This document shows positions 28,066-37,002 of a DNA stretch of 64,000 nucleotides, piece by piece. A model generated the notes under the pieces. That model worked only from the letters and a program-made list of their open reading frames with translations, did no database searches and was not told where the DNA came from. Source of the stretch: Kaistia terrae (GTDB taxonomy: Bacteria; Pseudomonadota; Alphaproteobacteria; Rhizobiales; Kaistiaceae); contig NZ_JAPKNH010000003.1 in assembly GCF_026344005.1 (NCBI RefSeq), positions 1-64,000 on the forward strand, written 5' to 3'. Numbering within the stretch: the stretch's first letter is position 1; each line of letters opens with the position of its first letter. The translations under genes and the position numbers were made by a program.

Positions 28066-29076
28066 ATGCCGAGCTTCGCCTATCCCTGGCTCGTCCTGCT
28101 GCTGCCGCTGGCGCTCGTGGTCTATTACCTGCTGCCGCGCCATCGCGAGCAGCGGCCGGCGCTGCGCGTGCCCTTTTTCGCCCGGCTGGTGACGCTGACC
28201 GGCGCGAAGCCGGAGGACGGCGCGGTCGTCGGCCATCGCGGCCTCGTCCGCAGCCTGCTGCTCGGGCTGTGCTGGCTGCTCGCCGTTCTGGCGCTGATGC
28301 GGCCGCAATGGATCGAGCCGCCGCTGCATTTCGACAAGCCGGCGCGCGACCTGCTGCTACTGGTCGATCTCTCCGGCTCCATGGACACCAAGGATTTCAC
28401 CGATGCGAGCGGCGCGACGGTCAACCGGCTAACCGCCGTCAAGCAGGTCCTGACCGACTTCCTGAAACGGCGCGAGGGCGACCGGGTCGGCGTCGTGGTG
28501 TTCGGCGACGCGCCCTTCACGCTGGTGCCCTTCACGACCGATCTCGGCCTGTCCGAACGGCTGGTCGGCGAGATGCAGGTCGGCATGGCAGGACCGCGCA
28601 CCGCCTTCGGGGACGCCATCGGCCTCGGCATCAATATGTTCGCCAAGTCGACCGTGCCGGCCAAGACGATGATCGCGCTGACGGATGGCAACGACACGGC
28701 GAGCCAGATCCCGCCCGACCAGGCGGCGCGCATCGCCAAAGACAATGGCATCGTCATCCACACCATCGCGGTCGGCGATCCGGCCGCCGCCGGCGAGGAC
28801 AAGCTCGACGAGGCAGCGCTGAAGGATGTCGCCAGCACGACGGGCGGCGGCTATTACCGCGCCATGGACCGCCAGCAGCTGGCGACGATCTATGACGAAC
28901 TCGACAAGATCGAGACGCGCAAAGTCGATACCGTCACCTTCCGGCCGAAGACCGAGCTCTACTGGATCCCGCTCGGCGCGCTGGTGATCCTCTCCATGCT
29001 GGGGCAAGCCCTGCTGCTGATCCGCTGGCCGCATAGACGGACGGCACCGGCCAAGGCGGAGGCCGCCAAGGCATGA
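28066..29076 (+). CDS. VWA-domain membrane protein, BatA-like
   Basis: 336 residues. There are membrane segments near residues 8-24 and 60-78 and one near the C-terminus (ALVILSMLGQALLLI). The VWA domain between them has an intact metal-ion adhesion site: D101-L-S103-G-S105, with a later Thr/Asp region (ALTDGNDT). It faces the periplasm or is membrane-anchored, and is the partner of the MoxR ATPase. Aerotolerance, envelope-stress or enzyme-maturation roles are known for such operons. Its stop overlaps the next start. Confidence 0.88.
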   Translation: MPSFAYPWLVLLLPLALVVYYLLPRHREQRPALRVPFFARLVTLTGAKPEDGAVVGHRGLVRSLLLGLCWLLAVLALMRPQWIEPPLHFDKPARDLLLLVDLSGSMDTKDFTDASGATVNRLTAVKQVLTDFLKRREGDRVGVVVFGDAPFTLVPFTTDLGLSERLVGEMQVGMAGPRTAFGDAIGLGINMFAKSTVPAKTMIALTDGNDTASQIPPDQAARIAKDNGIVIHTIAVGDPAAAGEDKLDEAALKDVASTTGGGYYRAMDRQQLATIYDELDKIETRKVDTVTFRPKTELYWIPLGALVILSMLGQALLLIRWPHRRTAPAKAEAAKA

Positions 29077-29990
29077 GCACGTTCCTCGCCGCCTTCCATT
29101 TCATCCGCCCCTGGTGGCTGTTGCTGCTCCTGCCGGCGTTGGCGCTCTGGTGGGCAGAACGGCGCTCGGGCGACAGCACCAACCGCTGGCAGAAGGTCAT
29201 CGATCCGGAACTCCTCAAGCATCTCGTCACCGGCGGCGAGGCGCGCCGCCGCATCCGCCCCGGCGATGTCGCGCTGCTCGGCTGGATCCTCGGCATCGTT
29301 GCGCTCGCCGGCCCAACCTGGCGCGAGGTGCCCTCGCCCTTCGCCGCTGCCGCGAAGCCCGCGATGATCGTGCTCAAGGTGACGCCGTCCATGCTGACGA
29401 CCGATCTCGCGCCGACCCGGCTCGACCGTGCCCGCCAGAAGCTCGACGATCTGCTGAAAAGCCGCGCAGGTGCACCGACTGGCCTCGTCGCTTATGCTGG
29501 CTCCGTCCATCTCGTGCTACCGCCAACCGTCGATGGCGATGTCGTTCTGGCGATGGCCAAGGCGCTGTCGCCCGAGATCATGCCGCGCGAGGGCGATGCG
29601 CTGGCCGAGGCCATCACGCTTGCTGGCTCGGTGCTGGCCGATGCGAAACTCGGCGGCTCGATTCTCGTGCTCGCCGACACCGCCACGCCGGAACAGAGCG
29701 GGACCGCCACCAAGCCGGCTGTACCGGTGACCATCCTCGGCCTGACGCCGCCGGACGTTCCCGCCGATAGCGGCCTCGCGGAGATCGCCAAGGCACTCGG
29801 CGCGACGCTGATCTCGACCAGCGTCGACGATACCGACATCGACGCAATCACCCGCCGCCTGGCCGCCGGCGCCGCGCCGACGCTGGGCCAAGGTGAGGGC
29901 CAGCGCTGGGAGGAAGCGGGCTACTGGCTGATGCCGCTGATCGCGTTGATCGCCCTGCTCTGGTTCCGGCGCGGCTGGGTGCTGGCATGA
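29073..29990 (+). CDS. VWA-domain membrane protein with degenerate metal site, BatB-like
   Basis: 305 residues with two N-terminal membrane segments (PWWLLLLLPALALWW; VALLGWILGIVALAG) and one at the C-terminus. The VWA region is present, but the DxSxS metal site is replaced by K102-V-T104-P-S106, so it probably cannot bind Mg in the usual way. The following DLAPTRLDRAR segment is normal for BatB. This makes it a likely structural partner of the intact VWA protein encoded just upstream. Its stop overlaps the next start. Confidence 0.85.
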   Translation: MSTFLAAFHFIRPWWLLLLLPALALWWAERRSGDSTNRWQKVIDPELLKHLVTGGEARRRIRPGDVALLGWILGIVALAGPTWREVPSPFAAAAKPAMIVLKVTPSMLTTDLAPTRLDRARQKLDDLLKSRAGAPTGLVAYAGSVHLVLPPTVDGDVVLAMAKALSPEIMPREGDALAEAITLAGSVLADAKLGGSILVLADTATPEQSGTATKPAVPVTILGLTPPDVPADSGLAEIAKALGATLISTSVDDTDIDAITRRLAAGAAPTLGQGEGQRWEEAGYWLMPLIALIALLWFRRGWVLA

Positions 29991-30658
29991 TGACAGCGAC
30001 CCGCCCGCCGCATTTCGGCAAGCTCGCGCTGCTGTTCCTCGGCGTCACAGCGGTGGCGCTGGTCGTGGGCGCGTTCAGGATCGGCTGGTACGCCCTCTGG
30101 GCCTCGCCCGACCAGCGGGGCCGATACCTCTATGAAAAGGGGAAATTTGCCGAGGCCGCAACGAGCTTCCGCGATCCGATCTGGCGCGGCGCGGCCCTGA
30201 TGCGTGCGGGCGACTTCAAGACGGCAGCGCAGGTCTTCGGCAGCCGCGATACGGCCGAGGGCGCCTATGACCAGGGCAATGCGCTGGTCATGCTCGGCCA
30301 GTACGACGCGGCGGTCGGCCGCTTTGATCGGGCGCTGGAGCTGAAGCCCGGATGGAACGACGCCACAGCCAACCGCAAGCTGGCTCAACTGCGCGCCGAC
30401 AGGATGAAGGCGCCCGGCGGCGATCTCGGCGACCAGGAGGAAGGCGCCGACCAGATCGTCTACGACAAGGATGCGAAGACGCCAGAGGGGCAAGACACGG
30501 AAGTCGATGACAAGCCGATGAGCGACGAACAGGTGCGCGCCCTCTGGCTGAAGCGCGTGCAGACGAAACCGGCCGATTTCCTGCGCGCCCGCTTCGCCTA
30601 TCAGCTGCAGGTGTCGCCACCGCCGGCGGACGTCAAGCCAAACGAGCCAAAGCCATGA
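29987..30658 (+). CDS. TPR protein of the Bat operon, BatC-like
   Basis: 223 residues. A membrane anchor lies at about 13-36. TPR-like helices follow at about 45-140 (RYLYEKGKFAEAATSF; AYDQGNALVMLGQYDAAVGRFDRALEL). Then comes an acidic, poorly ordered region, and a conserved LWLKRVQTKPADFLRARFAYQL segment found at the end of many Bat TPR proteins. It probably scaffolds the VWA proteins in the periplasm. It overlaps its neighbours at both ends by 4 bases. Confidence 0.85.
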   Translation: MMTATRPPHFGKLALLFLGVTAVALVVGAFRIGWYALWASPDQRGRYLYEKGKFAEAATSFRDPIWRGAALMRAGDFKTAAQVFGSRDTAEGAYDQGNALVMLGQYDAAVGRFDRALELKPGWNDATANRKLAQLRADRMKAPGGDLGDQEEGADQIVYDKDAKTPEGQDTEVDDKPMSDEQVRALWLKRVQTKPADFLRARFAYQLQVSPPPADVKPNEPKP

Positions 30659-31962
30659 GACGCGCCGCGCTCGCCTTCACGTTTCTGCTGCTCGCCGCGA
30701 CCGCGCGGGCACAGGAGACGACGCCGGCCAATCCACCGGCTCCCGCCGCCGTGCCGATCATCCGTACTACGCTTGATCCGAAGGAAGGCGCCGTCGTCGG
30801 CCAGCATATTGCGCTGTATGTCGACGTGATGTTTCCCGGCGACATGCCGCGTCCGCCGCGCGTCGCCATTCCCGACATGCCCGGCGCGCAGGTAATGCGC
30901 TTCGAGACGCAGGCAACGACGATGCGCGAAACGATCGATGGCGCCGACTATGTCGGCCAGCGCTTCGAATTCGCCGTGTTCCCACGTCGCAGCGGCCCGC
31001 TCGCCATCCCGCCCGCCGCCGTGACCCTGCTCGACCGAGACGGCGATGTCACCGGTACGCAGACCGGCCAATCGGTGCAGGAGACGATCGTTGCGCCCGA
31101 GGGGATCGACGCCAAGGACGTCGTGGTCGCGACCGACACGCTGACGCTGGAGCAAAGTTGGAAGCCCGAGCCGGGAACGGCGCTCCACGTCGGCGACGCA
31201 CTGGTCCGCACCATCACCCGCACGGCGACCGACGTGCCGGCGCTGGCGATGCGCGACCTCGCATTCCCCGCCCCAGACGGCGTTCGCGTCTATGTCGATG
31301 CGCCGGCGAGCCAGGACCAGAGCAATCGCGGCACGATCACCGGCAAGCGCATCGACCGCGTCACCTATGTCTTCGAGAAGGCGGGAACGTTCGATCTGCC
31401 GGCCGTGGATCAGCCCTGGTGGAACTTAGCCGACAAGCAGGCGGAGACCGCCACCGGCAAGGGGGCGACAGCCACTGTGAAGGCTGGCCCGGCGCCGACG
31501 ACCATGCCCGGGACACCTGCCGCCTCGACCCCGGTTCGGCCACTGATCTGGGCGACAATCGCGGCGCTCGCAATTTTGGTCGTCCTGGCGCTCGCCACGG
31601 TCTGGAAATGGCGGGCGCAAGCCCCCCATCGTCGCGCCGAACAGGCGCTTTCCGAGCCAGCCGCGTTCCATGCGCTCACTCACGCTGGCGACAGTGGCGA
31701 CGCGGCAGCGATCTATAAGGCGCTGGCGACATGGCGCGCGCGGCTGCCGGCTTGTTGGCCAGCTCCACCAGACGCGAGTGCGCTGGAGATGGCGTTGTTT
31801 GCTGGCGGACCAGCTTGGACGAAGGCGATGGCAAAGACGTATCTTATGTCGTTGCGCCAATATCGGGCGGCGGCTCTGGCCCGACCCCGCGACTCTGCCC
31901 CAGCCCCACTTCCTCCGCTAAATCCTCTCGGCAAGCCAAGCAACGAGTTTGCCCCGTCATAG
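30655..31962 (+). CDS. BatD-family protein
   Basis: 435 residues. A signal peptide (1-19, ending ARA) is followed by a long beta-rich periplasmic region with BatD-type segments (TTLDPKEGAVVGQHIALYVDV; the GKRIDRVTYVFEKAGTFDLPAV strand). A membrane segment lies at about residues 297-316, and a cytoplasmic tail of about 115 residues follows. It is the last gene of the MoxR/Bat set. The flippase gene starts 20 bases later, so read-through into the polysaccharide locus is possible. Confidence 0.85.
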   Translation: MRRAALAFTFLLLAATARAQETTPANPPAPAAVPIIRTTLDPKEGAVVGQHIALYVDVMFPGDMPRPPRVAIPDMPGAQVMRFETQATTMRETIDGADYVGQRFEFAVFPRRSGPLAIPPAAVTLLDRDGDVTGTQTGQSVQETIVAPEGIDAKDVVVATDTLTLEQSWKPEPGTALHVGDALVRTITRTATDVPALAMRDLAFPAPDGVRVYVDAPASQDQSNRGTITGKRIDRVTYVFEKAGTFDLPAVDQPWWNLADKQAETATGKGATATVKAGPAPTTMPGTPAASTPVRPLIWATIAALAILVVLALATVWKWRAQAPHRRAEQALSEPAAFHALTHAGDSGDAAAIYKALATWRARLPACWPAPPDASALEMALFAGGPAWTKAMAKTYLMSLRQYRAAALARPRDSAPAPLPPLNPLGKPSNEFAPS

Positions 31963-31982
31963 GGTGCCCAGGAGCACGGTGA

Positions 31983-33527
31983 ATGGCCGATGCCCGTCCC
32001 GACCTGCCTGTTCCCGCCGCGCTATCGGTCAATCGCCATCTGGACGTATCCGATGATCCTGGCCTGCATCGCAGCGTAGCGATCGGGGCCATGTGGACCC
32101 ATGGGGCACTGATCGCCGGGAAGCTGATCGTCCTCGTCAACACGGTGATCCTGGCAAGGATGCTGTTGCCGGACGATTTCGGACTGGTTGCCATCAGCCT
32201 CGTCATTCTCGCCTATATGGAAACGGCTGCCAGCCTGGGAAGCGGCGCGGCGATCGTCTGGCGGCACGATGAACCGGAGAAAACTGCCGCCGTTGCGCTT
32301 TCGATGGGCCTCGCCGGCTCCTTGCTGGTGGGAGGGCTGACATTCGCGGCGGCGCCGATATTTGCCGACTTTTTCAAGGACGGCCGGATATCCGAAATGG
32401 TCCGTGTGCTGTCCATCTGCTTCCTGCTGACCAGCCCCGCATCGATCTTCTCCAGTCTGCTCCAGCGCCGGATGGAATTTCGACGTCGTGCTGTTGCTGA
32501 GATCGGAAAAGCCCTCGCCAAGGGCGTCGTCGGCATCGGCCTCGCCGCGGGTGGATTGGGCGCCTGGAGTCTGGTTTGGGGGCACATAGCGGGACAGACC
32601 TTCGGATTGGCGTTGCTGTGGTGGCTATCCGGGTGGCGGCCTCGCCTCTCGCTGGATCGCGACATTCTTCGTCAGATATCCAGATACGGCAGTCTCGTCG
32701 CATTGATCGAACTGCTCGGGATGGCAACAAAGAACATCGACTTTCTGGTCATCGGTCGTTGGTTCGACCCGTCCAGTCTCGGCATCTATGTGCTTGGCTT
32801 CGCGCTGATCGATCAGGTCGTGATGAGCGTTTGCTGGGCGGCGAGCCAAGCCCTCTTCCCCGCCTATAGCCGGATGCAACGAAATCGGGACGCCCTGCGC
32901 CGATCCTGCCGCGAGAGCCTGGCCGTCATCGCTGCCATCGCGTTGCCTGCCGCCGCGGGAATAGCCGTCGTCGCGCAGCCGCTAGTCCTTCTGTTCTTTG
33001 GAGAGAAGTGGCTACCCGCGGTACCCGTGATGCAGGCGCTCGCATTCTACGCGATGATATACGCCCTTAGCTTCAATCTCAGCGACATCTACAAGGCCAC
33101 CGGCCGTCCTCACATCCTGACGCTGATCGCGGTGGCAAACCTGATCCTCGCCATGCCGATTCTGATCGTCGCTACTCGCTGGGGAATTGTCGGTGTCGCC
33201 TTCGGCCAGGTCCTCGTTGCATTGACCACGACGATCCTCAATTGGATTGTCGTCTGGCGCGTGGTCGGAATCGGCGTCGACATACTCTATCAGGCCGTAC
33301 GCGCCCCTCTGGTTGCCACGGCGCTCATGGTCGTCAGTTGCTTGGCTGTCGACAACCTTGGCACTATTGGCTCGACACCGTTGCGGCTCGCCGTTCTGGT
33401 TGCGACGGGGATGCTTGTATATGCCCTCGCCCTACGGCTTTTCGCGCCCCAACTGGTCGAGATGGCAATCAGGCTTGCTTTCGCGGAAAGTAGGCAGGAC
33501 GCCCCGCAAGGGAAGGCCAGCCAATAG
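31983..33527 (+). CDS. Polysaccharide flippase (Wzx-type), first copy
   Basis: Inner-membrane transporter of the MOP superfamily that flips lipid-linked oligosaccharide repeat units. 514 residues with about 12-14 hydrophobic segments. The N-terminal membrane block contains VILARMLLPDDFGLVAI, and LGIYVLGFALIDQVV is another family segment. AGGAG precedes the ATG. It is only 20 bp downstream of batD and converges on the copper gene, separated by 12 bp. A second flippase is encoded at 42043, so one of them may serve a different glycan. Confidence 0.88.
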   Translation: MADARPDLPVPAALSVNRHLDVSDDPGLHRSVAIGAMWTHGALIAGKLIVLVNTVILARMLLPDDFGLVAISLVILAYMETAASLGSGAAIVWRHDEPEKTAAVALSMGLAGSLLVGGLTFAAAPIFADFFKDGRISEMVRVLSICFLLTSPASIFSSLLQRRMEFRRRAVAEIGKALAKGVVGIGLAAGGLGAWSLVWGHIAGQTFGLALLWWLSGWRPRLSLDRDILRQISRYGSLVALIELLGMATKNIDFLVIGRWFDPSSLGIYVLGFALIDQVVMSVCWAASQALFPAYSRMQRNRDALRRSCRESLAVIAAIALPAAAGIAVVAQPLVLLFFGEKWLPAVPVMQALAFYAMIYALSFNLSDIYKATGRPHILTLIAVANLILAMPILIVATRWGIVGVAFGQVLVALTTTILNWIVVWRVVGIGVDILYQAVRAPLVATALMVVSCLAVDNLGTIGSTPLRLAVLVATGMLVYALALRLFAPQLVEMAIRLAFAESRQDAPQGKASQ

Positions 33528-33539
33528 ACGGGAGCCGAC

Positions 33540-35147
33540 TTAGGGCCGTAGCTCGATCTTGTCCTCCAGCTTCACTAGCTCGAAATCCGAAATGAGGATG
33601 TCGATCCTTGCCTTCCATATTCCAGGCACCGGCAAGTTCAGCCCTTCCACGCTCCAAACTCCATCGGCAGAGATTTGGGCAGGTCGCCGGATCGCTTCGA
33701 TGCCGACGTCCGGATTGGAAAGGACGAGCGTCACAGCCTTGGCGTCCAGCGGTCCAAAATCGCCCGTCATGATCGCGATGGAGGCACGGACCGGGCCCGC
33801 TTTGCCAGGCGTGATTTCCAGGTCGGCCATCGCCTTGTCGGAATGGATGTGGAGTACGGCCGGGACGGCTGCCGCCTCGGCCAATGCGCGCGGCGGCGGC
33901 GTGAAGCGCCATAGCCCAGCTATCGCGAAGATCAGGACGATGAGAACAAGCTCAAAACCGACCGAACGGCGCAAACGCATGGTTGCGCGGGCTTCCCCGC
34001 CTTGCGCCGGTTTTGTCAGCCAAAGGCGATTGACGACGGCAAGCGCGAACAGCGGGACGAGCAGCGCCAGCTTGACGACAAGGATGTTCCCGTAGGCGGT
34101 CGTCCATAGCGCATCGAGCGCCCTCACCTGGACGAAGGCGAGCAGAACGCCGGCCGCAATCAACGGCAGGACGAACCAAGGCGCCAGCTTCGAAAACCGC
34201 CGCAGCACGTTCGTCGATTCCGACGGTCTCGAAGCGAGAGCGCTTGCCAGGGGGACCAGAGCGCCGGCCCAGAATGCGATCCCGACGCCGTGCAGAAAGA
34301 CAGCCGGTCGAGTCAGCCATTGCGGCTGCGCGGCGCTGGCGTGGCCGCTCGAGGCGAGCGCGATCCCGACAAGGGCCAAAGCGATCAGCGATAAGGGCCT
34401 GGCAATCCTGCCACGGGAAAGCATGGCCACGAGCGCTGTTACCATCGCAGCGATGGCGAGACTGGCCAGATTGCCGAGACTGGTGGAAAAACCTACTGAC
34501 CAGACTGTTGGCCGGGCGATGTTTGCCAAACCCAGGCCGAGCGCATCGAGCCCCTGGAAACCAACCGAGAGCGACACTGCCGCCAAGCCCGCGATTATCA
34601 ATCCAGTGCAGAGTCGCCCAACCGACGCGGACCGATCTCCGATCCAGCTTTGGAAAAAGACGCCGCCGATGCCGATGAAAAGAGCGGCGTAGGTGATGAT
34701 CTTGGCAAGCCAAATGCCGCTGCGAATCGGCCAGTCGATCAGCTCGATCGCGGTTGTCGACGGACGCGCGCTCGGCGCGCCGATGGAGAAGACCGCTGAG
34801 CCTCCAACTGGATGGCCGTCCTCCGAAACAACCCGCCAACTGAGAACATAGCTTCCCTTGTCGAGCCCCGTCGGCGCGACGATGTCGATGGTCGCGTCCC
34901 GCAACACAGATTTGTCGAGAACCCTGGCAGAGCCGTCGGGTCCGACCAGCTTCAGCGAGAGCGGCGAGGTCGGCTCGCTGAAGGTGAGCGCGAAGGAGGA
35001 CGGAGCCGTCGCGAGGACAGCGCCGTCGGCCGGGCTGGAGCGTATGAGCGAGGCATGGGCAAACGCGTCACCCGCGGCAAGCAGCACCGCCACGAGGACC
35101 AGCGCCGCCACAATCGTTCGTTTCACACCGTCCGAAATTGCCGACAT
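33540..35147 (-). CDS. CopC-CopD fusion with C-terminal YtkA/FixH-like domain
   Basis: Copper-handling membrane protein of 535 residues. The signal peptide ends FAHAS, leaving a near N-terminal His as in mature CopC. The CopC domain (about 32-125) has the second copper site in VVSEDGHPVGG. Residues about 145-415 hold eight or so membrane segments of CopD (HGVGIAFWAGALVPL). The last about 115 residues form a beta domain (LEITPGKAGPV, PGIWKARIDI) like YtkA or FixH. The ATG at 35147 follows GGCGGGACG; the TTG at 35165 is less likely. It is the last gene of a three-gene copper operon. Confidence 0.88.
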   Translation of the reverse strand: MSAISDGVKRTIVAALVLVAVLLAAGDAFAHASLIRSSPADGAVLATAPSSFALTFSEPTSPLSLKLVGPDGSARVLDKSVLRDATIDIVAPTGLDKGSYVLSWRVVSEDGHPVGGSAVFSIGAPSARPSTTAIELIDWPIRSGIWLAKIITYAALFIGIGGVFFQSWIGDRSASVGRLCTGLIIAGLAAVSLSVGFQGLDALGLGLANIARPTVWSVGFSTSLGNLASLAIAAMVTALVAMLSRGRIARPLSLIALALVGIALASSGHASAAQPQWLTRPAVFLHGVGIAFWAGALVPLASALASRPSESTNVLRRFSKLAPWFVLPLIAAGVLLAFVQVRALDALWTTAYGNILVVKLALLVPLFALAVVNRLWLTKPAQGGEARATMRLRRSVGFELVLIVLIFAIAGLWRFTPPPRALAEAAAVPAVLHIHSDKAMADLEITPGKAGPVRASIAIMTGDFGPLDAKAVTLVLSNPDVGIEAIRRPAQISADGVWSVEGLNLPVPGIWKARIDILISDFELVKLEDKIELRP

Positions 35148-35215
35148 CGTCCCGCCCCATTCCAAGCCACCCGACAGAGGAAGCAGGCGCGCCGCAGCGG
35201 GCGCGCCTGATCCAC

Positions 35216-35755
35216 CTATTCCTTCGGCTGCAACTTGACGCCCGGGGCGGGCTGCTCGTAGTCGTCGGCACTCTTGCCTGCCGCCGGAATTTCAATCCAA
35301 CGCTCGACGGCGCCGTCCGGGCATTCCTGGACGATCGGGAAATAGAGCGTTGATCCGGCTACGAGATCTCCGGTCAGATAGGCTCGCAGGACAAACTCGT
35401 CATACTCGTCGTCGGGAAGGCTGCCACCACTCCAGACGATCTCCTTCACCCCCTCGCTCGTCGGGGTGCCGTAGTAGTCATAGGCCTTGTCGTATGGGCC
35501 CTTCACTTTCGCGACGGTCCAGCCCGGCTTCGGCTGCGGCTTGACCGCGATCACGCCTTCGGGGATCTGAACGCGGATCTTGATGGTGGGCTTGCCCTCG
35601 CAGCCATGTCCGACCCGGAACACGGCTTTGTAGGTCGACGCCACCGGCGCGAGCTGGTTTTCCAGCGTGACATGCGCCGATACGGCCGTGGCACCTGTTG
35701 CGAGAAACGCGGTGGCGGTCAGGATAGACTTCAGATTCAGGGTGCGAACAAACAT
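35216..35755 (-). CDS. YcnI-like (DUF1775) periplasmic copper protein
   Basis: 179 residues. The signal peptide ends VSA and the mature protein begins with His (HVTLENQLA), the conserved copper ligand of DUF1775. The Cys in RVGHGCEGKPT, the PKPGWTV motif and the second Cys in IVQECPDGAV are all family marks. GGAG lies 8 bases before the ATG at 35755. No C-terminal membrane helix is seen, so it is soluble in the periplasm. It lies between a DUF2946-like gene and copCD, so it probably passes copper to CopCD or detoxifies it. Confidence 0.88.
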   Translation of the reverse strand: MFVRTLNLKSILTATAFLATGATAVSAHVTLENQLAPVASTYKAVFRVGHGCEGKPTIKIRVQIPEGVIAVKPQPKPGWTVAKVKGPYDKAYDYYGTPTSEGVKEIVWSGGSLPDDEYDEFVLRAYLTGDLVAGSTLYFPIVQECPDGAVERWIEIPAAGKSADDYEQPAPGVKLQPKE

Positions 35756-35777
35756 CGCCTGCTCCAGTAGGGCTGAT

Positions 35778-35795
35778 CCACCCACAAACGGGTGG
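35778..35795 (-). other. Small hairpin between copper genes
   Basis: CCACCC (35778-35783) pairs with GGGTGG (35790-35795) around a six-base loop, in the gap between the DUF2946-like gene and ycnI. It may tune expression within the operon. There is no U-tract. Confidence 0.35.
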
Positions 35796-35834
35796 CAGGA
35801 TCGGATGAACCGGCTCGAAAGACCCGGCAGTGCA

Positions 35835-36227
35835 TCAGATCCCCCCGGGAGGCGCCCTCGGATTTTGCGGCGTTCTCTGAGCCAGCCCGGCCGGCCCGGC
35901 GGAGACCAGTACCGGCGTTTGGGAGACGCCACGGTTGTTGAGCAGCGCTCCGCCATCGTCAGGCGCGGCCGGGACCGCGCCCCCGACCATGCTGCAGCCG
36001 AATGTGCAGCAATCGATCTCGTGCGCGAGGGGGGAGCCGTCAGGCGATTGGCTATTGGCGGATCTGGCACCATCGGCGGTGCAGAGAACATGACTGAAAG
36101 CGTCGGGACCAAGTATCGCCGCCTGAACGCCAAGCGAAAGGCCACTCAGCAGAATTTGGACAACAAGCATCAGGGCAACGAACAACGTCGCCTCAGCCGA
36201 TAGTCCCTGGCGCAACCTCAGATTCAA
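35835..36227 (-). CDS. DUF2946-like protein, first gene of the copper operon
   Basis: 130 residues, no enzyme function known. A hydrophobic N-terminal segment (TLFVALMLVVQILLSGLSLGV) is a signal or anchor. A Cys/His pattern follows (FSHVLCTADGA, then HEIDCCTFGCSM) that resembles the DUF2946 family of copper-associated proteins, and the C-terminus is Pro-rich. I place the start at the TTG at 36227 because GAGGGGAAG lies just ahead of it. The open frame continues upstream to 36530, but that part is Arg-rich and looks non-coding. Its position upstream of ycnI and copCD supports a role in copper. Confidence 0.65.
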   Translation of the reverse strand: MNLRLRQGLSAEATLFVALMLVVQILLSGLSLGVQAAILGPDAFSHVLCTADGARSANSQSPDGSPLAHEIDCCTFGCSMVGGAVPAAPDDGGALLNNRGVSQTPVLVSAGPAGLAQRTPQNPRAPPGGI

Positions 36228-36450
36228 GCGACTTCCCCTCGCTTGGATGAAATTAGCACGAACCAGCGGGCGCAGAACATCCGGCAGCGCGGCATATTGC
36301 GCGCCATCCCTGGATCGCTCGCCGGCATTTGCCCCGCGCTTTAACGCCCAAGCCAGAGAGGAACTCCGGTTCCGGCGGCATCGTCCAAGGGTATCGTTTC
36401 CCTCGGACTTGACCCTATTTGGGGGCGCGCCTAAACGTGCAGAGCAGGTT

Positions 36451-36471
36451 CCGGCGGATTTCGTCCGCCGG
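36451..36471. other. Perfect 8-bp hairpin upstream of the copper operon
   Basis: CCGGCGGA and TCCGCCGG pair around a five-base loop. It lies about 225 bp upstream of the copper operon and 45 bp ahead of the small rightward gene. It is a possible terminator or control element for either; no U-tract is present. Confidence 0.35.
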
Positions 36472-36515
36472 ACCGATCGCGCCAGAAGACGCAGACGAGC
36501 CATTGCTTCAATGGT

Positions 36516-36746
36516 TTGGGGTCGCTGCATGAGGAGCCTGCCCTGCCCCGCGCTGACGAATTCAAGGCTGCCCTGCTCGCCGAAGGCGTGGACCCTGCGA
36601 TAGCGGAGGCCGCGGCTGGCCTGCCGCCGCTCAAGATCAGCACGCCGGAAGAAATTGCCGCCCGCCGCGCCGAACGCCGGGAGCGAATTGCCCGCGAGAA
36701 GGCCGACGGAACGCGCAATCCCGACGGCTCCAAGGCCCAGCCCTAA
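36516..36746 (+). CDS. Small hypothetical protein, Arg/Glu-rich helix
   Basis: About 76 residues if the TTG at 36516 is used; the exact start is unsure and could be further in. The middle has an amphipathic charged helix (PEEIAARRAERRERIAREK), and the C-terminus is NPDGSKAQP. Codon use is like the neighbouring genes. I do not recognise a family. Confidence 0.5.
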   Translation: MGSLHEEPALPRADEFKAALLAEGVDPAIAEAAAGLPPLKISTPEEIAARRAERRERIAREKADGTRNPDGSKAQP

Positions 36747-36795
36747 CTGCGGAATGGCGGCTGCATTGGCCGCAATCGTCCCGCTCAGCCGGTTG

Positions 36796-37002
36796 TCAGC
36801 CAGCCCTTAGCGTCTCGACGTTCTTGGGCCCCAGGTACCAGTCGCGCGCCAGCACTTCTTCGAAGACCACCCAGACGTCGCTATCTGTCAGACCTGTAGC
36901 CTCCCGGATCGCTTCGGTGACCTTGGCGGCGATAGCGGCCTTCTTGCCTTCAGGATCGCTGGCGATGACTTCCTTGACGATGCGGATGTTGACGAACGGC
37001 AT
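36796..37002 (-). CDS. 4-oxalocrotonate tautomerase family protein
   Basis: 68 residues, a standard size for the family. After Met removal the first residue is the catalytic Pro (PFVNIRIVKEV). The helix KKAAIAAKVTEAIREATG and the VWVVFEEV strand fit, as does the conserved Arg/Trp region DWYLGP. GGAGGGG precedes the ATG at 37002. It catalyses keto-enol tautomerisation on a small acid; the substrate is unknown. It stands alone. Confidence 0.85.
   Translation of the reverse strand: MPFVNIRIVKEVIASDPEGKKAAIAAKVTEAIREATGLTDSDVWVVFEEVLARDWYLGPKNVETLRAG

Noticed and set aside
27354-28895. 513-residue plus-strand frame across the DUF58-DUF4381-VWA genes
   Set aside because: It is out of frame with three well-supported overlapping genes and has a strongly Arg/Ala-biased composition.
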